Positions 45,336 through 59,100 of a stretch of 64,000 bases of DNA are shown one piece after another. The stretch is taken from the NCBI RefSeq assembly GCF_028476545.1, contig NW_026733073.1, positions 124,001-188,000 on the forward strand, in the 5' to 3' direction. The stretch's first letter is position 1. The number at the start of each line of letters is the position of its first letter. The DNA is from Physella acuta. Its lineage: Eukaryota; Mollusca; Gastropoda; Physidae. Made by a program: the position numbers and the translations under genes. The notes below the pieces were generated by a model. The model saw nothing but the letters and a program-made list of their open reading frames with translations, was not told the origin of the DNA and searched no databases.

Positions 45336-45545
45336 AGGACTGGTATTGGAAATCCGATGGGAAAAAGCTCGTAGCCTTAAATAATTATTCCAGTTTTAAA
45401 CACTAAACGGGGTAAAAAAAAAGGATGAAGCAAATTAATCAATTAAAAACAACTTAGCTCAGTAGCTAACCTGTCCTTTGGAGAAATATTTTTTAAAATG
45501 TTTTAATAACAAGCTTTTATGTAATAATGCACTAAAAAGTAGAAA
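45336..45545. other. Remaining TLR cassette flank and half of palindromic MITE D
   Basis: 45,336-45,480 matches 21,235-21,360 and 33,855-34,010 (GGTATTGGAAATCCGATGG), the last recognisable TLR cassette sequence. 45,487-45,545 is a left-arm-only family D fragment. Confidence 0.6.
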
Positions 45546-47077
45546 ATTAACACAATCAAACACCCATTCAAATTAAAAAGTAAAATAAAGATTCAACAAA
45601 AAAAGACTAAAAACGTTTCAACAAGTTTAATTAATAACAGTCTTTCCATGTTAGCTTAAAAATTGCAATTTTGTTTATTTGCACCCAAATCAAATCAAGT
45701 ATTTGAAAACAACTTTGAACAAAATTTGTAGATAATTTACTTGTAAACATTACTTGGATACTTAACAAGAAACATCTGCAAAGATCAAGACTATACAAGG
45801 AGATAGTTATCAAAAATAAAATAAAGCAAGCTAGATTGTATAAGGAAATACATGTAAGAAATACAATTCTGTACTGGTATAAAAGTTAACAATATGGCTG
45901 TTGTAAAAGTAAATGTCTGACAACTTAAATAATTCATTTATTCCGTTAGATAAATTTTTAACACCCTACAATGCCAACATACACCGGTATATTGTAGTGA
46001 GTATTTTATATTACAGCACTGATATTATAATGCCCATTTTTAGAATTGTAATAAACTGACATAATTTAGAGCTATGAGAAAGTTTTATGTGTGCCTACAT
46101 AAAAGTAATGTGAAGATAAAAAAATTATTTCTACATTCAAATTAAGATAGAGGCAGCTTTCCAACAATGTATAATGGTAAGATTATTATTTGTTTTTGCA
46201 TAGAAACAACTAGTCAACAAAAATCTATATCACCTGCCACAAAAATGTATTTAAGCATGTTTTAAATACAGTGATATTATGTGACATGACAGGATATTTT
46301 TTGAGATTTCCAATTTGGCTTTTTTTTTCCAATTTGGCAAGCATGTTTTTTTAATTTGGCCAAACAAGGAAAGTAATAGATAATTAAGGTTGACACTATG
46401 CTAATATTTTATTTCAATACTTCTGTGTAAAAAAAAAAAAGACGGATACATGCCAGTATCAATAACTGGCAGACTGTATAGCTAGATGTCCTACTGGCCA
46501 TTACAGAGATTGGTAACAATGTTATTCATTTATATTGATGAAAGTTTAGTTCAATTTGAGGAGCATTACTTTAAACAGAAAAAAAAGTATTTTATTGAAA
46601 CATTCATTTAACTTTTTACAAAAATAATTGTCATGTTTAAAACCCAGAGTCTAAGATAAAGTTTGATTTTTGCATGTCTATAATGTATGGAGCTTCAAAC
46701 AATGTTATAAAACAAACAAAAGAAGAACATATCTTTACTGAAGTGCTTTGTTTTTAAAGTTAAATTTCAGACAAACTTGAACTTCAAATTTTTTTTAATT
46801 TAGGCACTAAATTTGTAATTAAAGTTTTAAAAACATACAGTAAAGATTTCAATTGTAAATGTATTTGTATGTATTGAACTTCGTTGTCAGAACCAAGTAA
46901 GTTTTTCAAATAAATGGTCCCCCATATATATCAAAACACTCATATAAACTTGAATGTTACATAAATAATTCAAATGTCATCACCCATTTATAATAAAACA
47001 TCAAAATACCCTCTCAAGCAAAGTACAAAAAAGATGATAGGATCAAAACAAAATGTTCCAATTAGAAAGATGATAAG
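45546..47077 (-). other. CBS 3' UTR and downstream sequence
   Basis: Low-repeat, AT-rich sequence directly downstream of the CBS stop. Candidate minus-strand AATAAA signals (plus-strand TTTATT) include 46,591-46,596, 46,408-46,413, 45,937-45,942 and 45,674-45,679. I cannot choose the one used. About 45,570-45,710 has a shortened copy at 23,340-23,460. Confidence 0.5.
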
Positions 47078-47178
47078 TTATGGTTCCTGAGTGTCTTTGG
47101 TGATGAAGTTTAAGAGATCTATTCTTGTTGCAATGCCAAAGATCATCTGCTTGCTCTCAACTTTACCACCAGCGCCAT
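47078..47178 (-). CDS. CBS: CBS last coding exon (101 nt)
   Basis: Acceptor GATATTTCTGTAG|ATGG. It completes the Tyr codon, then encodes GAGGKVESKQMIFGIATRID, LLNFITKDTQEP and TAA. It is separated from the previous exon by 12,951 bp. Confidence 0.94.
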
Positions 47179-50100
47179 CTACAGAAATATCAAAGGAGGG
47201 GGCTGTAGAGAGAAGGTGAGGGGAGGGAATGGTGTGGCATCAACAGGCACTACAAGTTAAAACATCTATTTAAGGGATAAGGCTAATCACAAGATCAACA
47301 CTACAACATTTACTTCCACAGAGATCTGTCAGTGACTAAAGGCCCTCACACTTACATTGTCTTTGGTTATGTACAACTACCAACCCTTACACTTACATTG
47401 TCTTTGGTTATGTACAACTACCAACCCTTACACTTACACTGTCTTTGGTTATGTACAACTACCAGCCCTTACACTTACATTGTCTTTGGTTATGTACAAT
47501 TACCAATCCTTACACTTACATTGTCTTTGTACAACTACCAACCCTTACACTTACATTGTCTTTGGTTATGTACAACTACCAACCCTTACACTTACATTGT
47601 CTTTGGTTATGTACAACTACCAACCCTTACACTTACATTGTCTTTGGTTATATACAACTACCAGCCCTTACACTTACATTGTCTTTGGTTATGTACAACT
47701 ACCAACCCTTACATTTACATTGTCTTTGTACAACTACCAACCCCTACACTTACATTGTCTTTGTACAACTACCAACCCTTACACTTACATTGTCTTTCGT
47801 TATGTACAATTACCAACCCTTACACTTACATTGTCTTTGGTTATGTACAACTACCAACCCTTACACTTACATTGTCTATGTACAACTATCAACCCTTACA
47901 CTTACATTGTCTTTGTACAACTACCAGCCCTTACACTTACATTGTCTTTGGTTATGTACAACTACCAACCCTTACACTTACATTGTCTTCGTACAACTAC
48001 CAGCCCTTATACTTACATTGTCTTTGGTTATGAACAACTACCAACCCTTACACTTACATTGTCTTTGTACAACTACCAACCCTTACACTTACATTGTCTT
48101 TCGTTATGTACAACTACCAACCCTTACACTTACATTGTCTTTGTACAACTACCAGCCCTTACACTTACATTGTCTTTGGTTATGTACAACTACCAACCCT
48201 TACACTTACATTGTCTTTGTACAACTACCAACCCTTACACTTACATTGTCTTTGGTTATGTACAACTACCAACCCTTACACTTACATTGTGTTTGTACAA
48301 CTACCAACCCTTACACTTACATTGTCTTTGTACAACTACCAGCCCTTACACTTACATTGTCTTTGGTTATGTACAACTACCAACCCTTACACTTACATTG
48401 TCTTTGTACAACTACCAGCCCTTACACTTACATTGTCTTTGTACATCTACCAACCCTTACACTTACATTGTCTTTAGTTATGTACAACTACCAGCCCTTA
48501 CACTTACATTGTCTTTGTACAACTACCAACCCTTACACTTACATTGTCTTTGGTTCTGTACAACTACCAACCTTTACACTTACATTGTCTTTGGTTATGT
48601 ACAACTACCAACCCTTACACTTACATTGTCTTTGGTTATGTACAACTACCAACCTTTACACTTGCATTGTCTTTGTACAACTACCAGCCCTTACACTTAC
48701 ATTGTCTTTGTACAACTACCAACCCTTACTCTTACATTGTCTTTGGTTATGTACAACTACCAGCCCTTACACTTACATTGTCTTTGTACAACTACCAACC
48801 CTTACACTTACATTGTCTTTGGTTATGTACAACTACCAACCCTTACACTTACATTGTCTTTGTACAACTACAAACCCTTACACTTACATTGTCTTTGGTT
48901 ATGTACAACTACCAGCCCTTACACTTACATTGTCTTTGATTATGTACAACTACCAACCCTTACACTTACATTGTCTTTGTACAACTACCAACCCTTACAC
49001 TTACATTGTCTTTGTACAACTACCAACCCTTACACTTACATTGTCTTTGTACAACTACCAACCCTTACACTTAGATTGTCTTTGGTTATGTACAACTACC
49101 AACCCTTACACTTACATTGTCTTTGGTTATGTACAACTACCAACCCTTACACTTACATTGTCTTTGTACAACTACCAACCCTTACACTTACATTGTCTTT
49201 GTACAACTACCAACCCTTACACTTAGATTGTCTTTGGCTATGTACAACTACCAACCCTTACACTTACATTGTCTTTGGTTATGAACAACTACCAGCCCTT
49301 ACACTTACATTGTCTTTGTACAACTACCAACCCTTACACTTACATTGTCTTTGTACAACTACCAACCCTTACACTTACATTGTCTTTGTACAACTACCAA
49401 CCCTTACACTTACATTGTCTTTGGTTATGTACAATTACCAATCCTTACACTTACATTGTCTTTGTACAACTACCAACCCTTACACTTACATTGTCTTTGG
49501 TTATGTACAACTACCAACCCTTACACTTACATTGTCTTTGGTTATGTACAACTACCAACCCTTACACTTACATTGTCTATGTACAACTACCAACCCTTAC
49601 ATTTACATTGTCTTTGTACAATTACCAGCCCTTACACTTACATTGTCTTTGTACAACTACAAACCCTTACACTTACATTGTCTTTGTACAACTACCAACC
49701 CTCACACTTACATTGTCTTTGGTTATGTACAACTACCAACCCTTACACTTACATTGTCTATGTACAACTACCAACCCTTACATTTACATTGTCTTTGGTT
49801 ACGTACAACTACCAACCCTTACACTTACATTGTCTTTGGTTATATACAACTACCAGCCTTTACACTTACATTGTCTTTGGTTATGTACAACTACCAACCC
49901 TTACATTTACATTGTCTTTGTACAACTACCAACCCCTACACTTACATTGTCTTTGTACAACTACCAACCCTTACACTTACATTGTCTTTCGTTATGTACA
50001 ATTACCAACCCTTACACTTACATTGTCTTTGGTTATGTACAACTACCTACCCTTACACTTACATTGTCTATGTACAACTACCAACCCTTACACTTACATT

Positions 50101-53100
50101 GTCTTTGTACAACTACCAGCCCTTACACTTACATTGTCTTTGGTTATGTACAACTACCAACCCTTACACTTACATTGTCTTCGTACAACTACCAGCCCTT
50201 ACACTTACATTGTCTTTGGTTATGAACAACTACCAACCCTTACACTTACATTGTCTTTGTACAACTACCAACCCTTACACTTACATTGTCTTTCGTTATG
50301 TACAACTACCAACCCTTACACTTACATTGTCTTTGTACAACTACCAGCCCTTACACTTACATTGTCTTTGGTTATGTACAACTACCAACCCTTACACTTA
50401 CATTGTCTTTGTACAACTACCAACCCTTACACTTACATTGTCTTTGGTTATGTACAACTACCAACCCTTACACTTACATTGTGTTTGTACAACTACCAAC
50501 CCTTACACTTACATTGTCTTTGTACAACTACCAGCCCTTACACTTACATTGTCTTTGGTTATGTACAACTACCAACCCTTACACTTACATTGTCTTTGTA
50601 CAACTACCAGCCCTTACACTTACATTGTCTTTGTACATCTACCAACCCTTACACTTACATTGTCTTTAGTTATGTACAACTACCAGCCCTTACACTTACA
50701 TTGTCTTTGTACAACTACCAACCCTTACACTTACATTGTCTTTGGTTATGTACAACTACCAACCCTTACACTTACATTGTCTTTGGTTATGTACAACTAC
50801 CAACCCCTACACTTACATTGTCTTTGTACAACTACCAGCCCTTACACTTACATTGTCTTTGTACATCTACCAACCCTTACACTTACATTGTCTTTAGTTA
50901 TGTACAACTACCAGCCCTTACACTTACATTGTCTTTGTACAACTACCAACCCTTACACTTACATTGTCTTTGGTTCTGTACAACTACCAACCTTTACACT
51001 TACATTGTCTTTGGTTATGTACAACTACCAACCTTTACACTTGCATTGTCTTTGTACAACTACCAGCCCTTACACTTACATTGTCTTTGTACAACTACCA
51101 ACCCTTACTCTTACATTGTCTTTGGTTATGTACAACTACCAGCCCTTACACTTACATTGTCTTTGTACAACTACCAACCCTTACACTTACATTGTCTTTG
51201 GTTATGTACAACTACCAACCCTTACACTTGCATTGTCTTTGGTTCTGTACAACTACCAACCTTTACACTTACATTGTCTTTGGTTATGTACAACTACCAA
51301 CCTTTACACTTGCATTGTCTTTGTACAACTACCAGCCCTTACACTTACATTGTCTTTGTACAACTACCAACCCTTACATTTACATTGTCTTTGGTTACGT
51401 ACAACTACCAACCCTTACACTTACATTGTCTTTGGTTATATACAACTACCAGCCTTTACACTTACATTGTCTTTGGTTATGTACAACTACCAACCCTTAC
51501 ATTTACATTGTCTTTGTACAACTACCAACCCCTACACTTACATTGTCTTTGTACAACTACCAACCCTTACACTTACATTGTCTTTCGTTATGTACAATTA
51601 CCAACCCTTACACTTACATTGTCTTTGGTTATGTACAACTACCTACCCTTACACTTACATTGTCTATGTACAACTACCAACCCTTACACTTACATTGTCT
51701 TTGTACAACTACCAGCCCTTACACTTACATTGTCTTTGGTTATGTACAACTACCAACCCTTACACTTACATTGTCTTCGTACAACTACCAGCCCTTACAC
51801 TTACATTGTCTTTGGTTATGAACAACTACCAACCCTTACACTTACATTGTCTTTGTACAACTACCAACCCTTACACTTACATTGTCTTTCGTTATGTACA
51901 ACTACCAACCCTTACACTTACATTGTCTTTGTACAACTACCAGCCCTTACACTTACATTGTCTTTGGTTATGTACAACTACCAACCCTTACACTTACATT
52001 GTCTTTGTACAACTACCAACCCTTACACTTACATTGTCTTTGGTTATGTACAACTACCAACCCTTACACTTACATTGTGTTTGTACAACTACCAACCCTT
52101 ACACTTACATTGTCTTTGTACAACTACCAGCCCTTACACTTACATTGTCTTTGGTTATGTACAACTACCAACCCTTACACTTACATTGTCTTTGTACAAC
52201 TACCAGCCCTTACACTTACATTGTCTTTGTACATCTACCAACCCTTACACTTACATTGTCTTTAGTTATGTACAACTACCAGCCCTTACACTTACATTGT
52301 CTTTGTACAACTACCAACCCTTACACTTACATTGTCTTTGGTTATGTACAACTACCAACCCTTACACTTACATTGTCTTTGGTTATGTACAACTACCAAC
52401 CCCTACACTTACATTGTCTTTGTACAACTACCAGCCCTTACACTTACATTGTCTTTGTACATCTACCAACCCTTACACTTACATTGTCTTTAGTTATGTA
52501 CAACTACCAGCCCTTACACTTACATTGTCTTTGTACAACTACCAACCCTTACACTTACATTGTCTTTGGTTCTGTACAACTACCAACCTTTACACTTACA
52601 TTGTCTTTGGTTATGTACAACTACCAACCTTTACACTTGCATTGTCTTTGTACAACTACCAGCCCTTACACTTACATTGTCTTTGTACAACTACCAACCC
52701 TTACTCTTACATTGTCTTTGGTTATGTACAACTACCAGCCCTTACACTTACATTGTCTTTGTACAACTACCAACCCTTACACTTACATTGTCTTTGGTTA
52801 TGTACAACTACCAACCCTTACACTTACATTGTCTTTGTACAACTACCAACCCTTACACTTACATTGTCTTTGGTTATGTACAACTACCAGCCCTTACACT
52901 TACATTGTCTTTGATTATGTACAACTACCAACCCTTACACTTACATTGTCTTTGGTTATGTACAACTACCAACCCTTACACTTACATTGTCTTTGATTAT
53001 GTACAACTACCAACCCTTACACTTACATTGTCTTTGTACAACTACCAACCCTTACACTTACATTGTCTTTGGTTATGTACAACTACCAACCCTTACACTT

Positions 53101-56100
53101 ACATTGTCTTTAGTTATGTACAACTACCAACCCTTACACTTACATTGTCTTTGGTTATGTACAACTACCAACCCTTACACTTACATTGTCTTTGTACAAC
53201 TACCAACCCTTACACTTACATTGTCTTTGTACAACTACCAACCCTTACACTTACATTGTCTTTGTACAACTACCAACCCTTACACTTAGATTGTCTTTGG
53301 CTATGTACAACTACCAACCCTTACACTTACATTGTCTTTGGTTATGAACAACTACCAGCCCTTACACTTACATTGTCTTTGTACAACTACCAACCCTTAC
53401 ACTTACATTGTCTTTGTACAACTACCAACCCTTACACTTACATTGTCTTTGTACAACTACCAACCCTTACACTTACATTGTCTTTGGTTATGTACAATTA
53501 CCAATCCTTACACTTACATTGTCTTTGTACAACTACCAACCCTTACACTTACATTGTCTTTGGTTATGTACAACTACCAACCCTTACACTTACATTGTCT
53601 TTGGTTATGTACAACTACCAACCCTTACACTTACATTGTCTATGTACAACTACCAACCCTTACATTTACATTGTCTTTGTACAATTACCAGCCCTTACAC
53701 TTACATTGTCTTTGTACAACTACAAACCCTTACACTTACATTGTCTTTGTACAACTACCAACCCTCACACTTACATTGTCTTTGGTTATGTACAACTACC
53801 AACCCTTACACTTACATTGTCTATGTACAACTACCAACCCTTACATTTACATTGTCTTTGGTTACGTACAACTACCAACCCTTACACTTACATTGTCTTT
53901 GGTTATATACAACTACCAGCCTTTACACTTACATTGTCTTTTGTTATGTACAACTACCAACCCTTACATTTACATTGTCTTTGTACAACTACCAACCCCT
54001 ACACTTACATTGTCTTTGTACAACTACCAACCCTTACACTTACATTGTCTTTCGTTATGTACAATTACCAACCCTTACACTTACATTGTCTTTGGTTATG
54101 TACAACTACCTACCCTTACACTTACATTGTCTATGTACAACTACCAACCCTTACACTTACATTGTCTTTGTACAACTACCAGCCCTTACACTTACATTGT
54201 CTTTGGTTATGTACAACTACCAACCCTTACACTTACATTGTCTTCGTACAACTACCAGCCCTTACACTTACATTGTCTTTGGTTATGAACAACTACCAAC
54301 CCTTACACTTACATTGTCTTTGTACAACTACCAACCCTTACACTTACATTGTCTTTCGTTATGTACAACTACCAACCCTTACACTTACATTGTCTTTGTA
54401 CAACTACCAGCCCTTACACTTACATTGTCTTTGGTTATGTACAACTACCAACCCTTACACTTACATTGTCTTTGTACAACTACCAACCCTTACACTTACA
54501 TTGTCTTTGGTTATGTACAACTACCAACCCTTACACTTACATTGTGTTTGTACAACTACCAACCCTTACACTTACATTGTCTTTGTACAACTACCAGCCC
54601 TTACACTTACATTGTCTTTGGTTATGTACAACTACCAACCCTTACACTTACATTGTCTTTGTACAACTACCAGCCCTTACACTTACATTGTCTTTGTACA
54701 TCTACCAACCCTTACACTTACATTGTCTTTAGTTATGTACAACTACCAGCCCTTACACTTACATTGTCTTTGTACAACTACCAACCCTTACACTTACATT
54801 GTCTTTGGTTATGTACAACTACCAACCCTTACACTTACATTGTCTTTGGTTATGTACAACTACCAACCCCTACACTTACATTGTCTTTGTACAACTACCA
54901 GCCCTTACACTTACATTGTCTTTGTACATCTACCAACCCTTACACTTACATTGTCTTTAGTTATGTACAACTACCAGCCCTTACACTTACATTGTCTTTG
55001 TACAACTACCAACCCTTACACTTACATTGTCTTTGGTTCTGTACAACTACCAACCTTTACACTTACATTGTCTTTGGTTATGTACAACTACCAACCTTTA
55101 CACTTGCATTGTCTTTGTACAACTACCAGCCCTTACACTTACATTGTCTTTGTACAACTACCAACCCTTACTCTTACATTGTCTTTGGTTATGTACAACT
55201 ACCAGCCCTTACACTTACATTGTCTTTGTACAACTACCAACCCTTACACTTACATTGTCTTTGGTTATGTACAACTACCAACCCTTACACTTGCATTGTC
55301 TTTGGTTCTGTACAACTACCAACCTTTACACTTACATTGTCTTTGGTTATGTACAACTACCAACCTTTACACTTGCATTGTCTTTGTACAACTACCAGCC
55401 CTTACACTTACATTGTCTTTGTACAACTACCAACCCTTACATTTACATTGTCTTTGGTTACGTACAACTACCAACCCTTACACTTACATTGTCTTTGGTT
55501 ATATACAACTACCAGCCTTTACACTTACATTGTCTTTGGTTATGTACAACTACCAACCCTTACATTTACATTGTCTTTGTACAACTACCAACCCCTACAC
55601 TTACATTGTCTTTGTACAACTACCAACCCTTACACTTACATTGTCTTTCGTTATGTACAATTACCAACCCTTACACTTACATTGTCTTTGGTTATGTACA
55701 ACTACCTACCCTTACACTTACATTGTCTATGTACAACTACCAACCCTTACACTTACATTGTCTTTGTACAACTACCAGCCCTTACACTTACATTGTCTTT
55801 GGTTATGTACAACTACCAACCCTTACACTTACATTGTCTTTGTACAACTACCAGCCCTTACACTTACATTGTCTTTGGTTATGAACAACTACCAACCCTT
55901 ACACTTACATTGTCTTTGTACAACTACCAACCCTTACACTTACATTGTCTTTCGTTATGTACAACTACCAACCCTTACACTTACATTGTCTTTGTACAAC
56001 TACCAGCCCTTACACTTACATTGTCTTTGGTTATGTACAACTACCAACCCTTACACTTACATTGTCTTTGTACAACTACCAACCCTTACACTTACATTGT

Positions 56101-59100
56101 CTTTGGTTATGTACAACTACCAACCCTTACACTTACATTGTGTTTGTACAACTACCAACCCTTACACTTACATTGTCTTTGTACAACTACCAGCCCTTAC
56201 ACTTACATTGTCTTTGGTTATGTACAACTACCAACCCTTACACTTACATTGTCTTTGTACAACTACCAGCCCTTACACTTACATTGTCTTTGTACATCTA
56301 CCAACCCTTACACTTACATTGTCTTTAGTTATGTACAACTACCAGCCCTTACACTTACATTGTCTTTGTACAACTACCAACCCTTACACTTACATTGTCT
56401 TTGGTTATGTACAACTACCAACCCTTACACTTACATTGTCTTTGGTTATGTACAACTACCAACCCCTACACTTACATTGTCTTTGTACAACTACCAGCCC
56501 TTACACTTACATTGTCTTTGTACATCTACCAACCCTTACACTTACATTGTCTTTAGTTATGTACAACTACCAGCCCTTACACTTACATTGTCTTTGTACA
56601 ACTACCAACCCTTACACTTACATTGTCTTTGGTTCTGTACAACTACCAACCTTTACACTTACATTGTCTTTGGTTATGTACAACTACCAACCTTTACACT
56701 TGCATTGTCTTTGTACAACTACCAGCCCTTACACTTACATTGTCTTTGTACAACTACCAACCCTTACTCTTACATTGTCTTTGGTTATGTACAACTACCA
56801 GCCCTTACACTTACATTGTCTTTGTACAACTACCAACCCTTACACTTACATTGTCTTTGGTTATGTACAACTACCAACCCTTACACTTACATTGTCTTTG
56901 TACAACTACCAACCCTTACACTTACATTGTCTTTGGTTATGTACAACTACCAGCCCTTACACTTACATTGTCTTTGATTATGTACAACTACCAACCCTTA
57001 CACTTACATTGTCTTTGTACAACTACCAACCCTTACACTTACATTGTCTTTGGTTATGTACAACTACCAACCCTTACACTTACATTGTCTTTGATTATGT
57101 ACAACTACCAACCCTTACACTTACATTGTCTTTGTACAACTACCAACCCTTACACTTACATTGTCTTTGGTTATGTACAACTACCAACCCTTACACTTAC
57201 ATTGTCTTTAGTTATGTACAACTACCAACCCTTACACTTACATTGTCTTTGGTTATGTACAACTACCAACCCTTACACTTACATTGTCTTTGTACAACTA
57301 CCAACCCTTACACTTACATTGTCTTTGTACAACTACCAACCCTTACACTTACATTGTCTTTGTACAACTACCAACCCTTACACTTAGATTGTCTTTGGCT
57401 ATGTACAACTACCAACCCTTACACTTACATTGTCTTTGGTTATGAACAACTACCAGCCCTTACACTTACATTGTCTTTGTACAACTACCAACCCTTACAC
57501 TTACATTGTCTTTGTACAACTACCAACCCTTACACTTACATTGTCTTTGTACAACTACCAACCCTTACACTTACATTGTCTTTGGTTATGTACAATTACC
57601 AATCCTTACACTTACATTGTCTTTGTACAACTACCAACCCTTACACTTACATTGTCTTTGGTTATGTACAACTACCAACCCTTACACTTACATTGTCTTT
57701 GGTTATGTACAACTACCAACCCTTACACTTACATTGTCTTTGTACAACTACCAACCCTTACACTTACATTGTCTTTGGTTATGTACAACTACCAACCCTT
57801 ACACTTACATTGTCTTTGGTTATGTACAACTACCAACCCTTACACTTACATTGTCTATGTACAACTACCAACCCTTACATTTACATTGTCTTTGGTTACG
57901 TACAACTACCAACCCTTACACTTACATTGTCTTTCGTTATATACAACTACCAGCCCTTACACTTACATTGTCTTTGGTTATGTACAACTACCAACCCTTA
58001 CATTTACATTGTCTTTGTACAACTACCAACCCCTACACTTACATTGTCTTTGTACAACTACCAACCCTTACACTTACATTGTCTTTCGTTATGTACAATT
58101 ACCAACCCTTACACTTACATTGTCTTTGGTTATGTACAACTACCTACCCTTACACTTACATTGTCTATGTACAACTACCAACCCTTACACTTACATTGTC
58201 TTTGTACAACTACCAGCCCTTACACTTACATTGTCTTTGGTTATGTACAACTACCAACCCTTACACTTACATTGTCTTCGTACAACTACCAGCCCTTACA
58301 CTTACATTGTCTTTGGTTATGAACAACTACCAACCCTTACACTTACATTGTCTTTGTACAACTACCAACCCTTACACTTACATTGTCTTTCGTTATGTAC
58401 AACTACCAACCCTTACACTTACATTGTCTTTGTACAACTACCAGCCCTTACACTTACATTGTCTTTGGTTATGTACAACTACCAACCCTTACACTTACAT
58501 TGTCTTTGTACAACTACCAACCCTTACACTTACATTGTCTTTGGTTATGTACAACTACCAACCCTTACACTTACATTGTGTTTGTACAACTACCAACCCT
58601 TACACTTACATTGTCTTTGTACAACTACCAGCCCTTACACTTACATTGTCTTTGGTTATGTACAACTACCAACCCTTACACTTACATTGTCTTTGTACAA
58701 CTACCAGCCCTTACACTTACATTGTCTTTGTACATCTACCAACCCTTACACTTACATTGTCTTTAGTTATGTACAACTACCAGCCCTTACACTTACATTG
58801 TCTTTGTACAACTACCAACCCTTACACTTACATTGTCTTTGGTTATGTACAACTACCAACCCTTACACTTACATTGTCTTTGGTTATGTACAACTACCAA
58901 CCCTTACACTTACATTGTCTTTGTACAACTACCAGCCCTTACACTTACATTGTCTTTGTACATCTACCAACCCTTACACTTACATTGTCTTTAGTTATGT
59001 ACAACTACCAGCCCTTACACTTACATTGTCTTTGTACAACTACCAACCCTTACACTTACATTGTCTTTGGTTCTGTACAACTACCAACCTTTACACTTAC

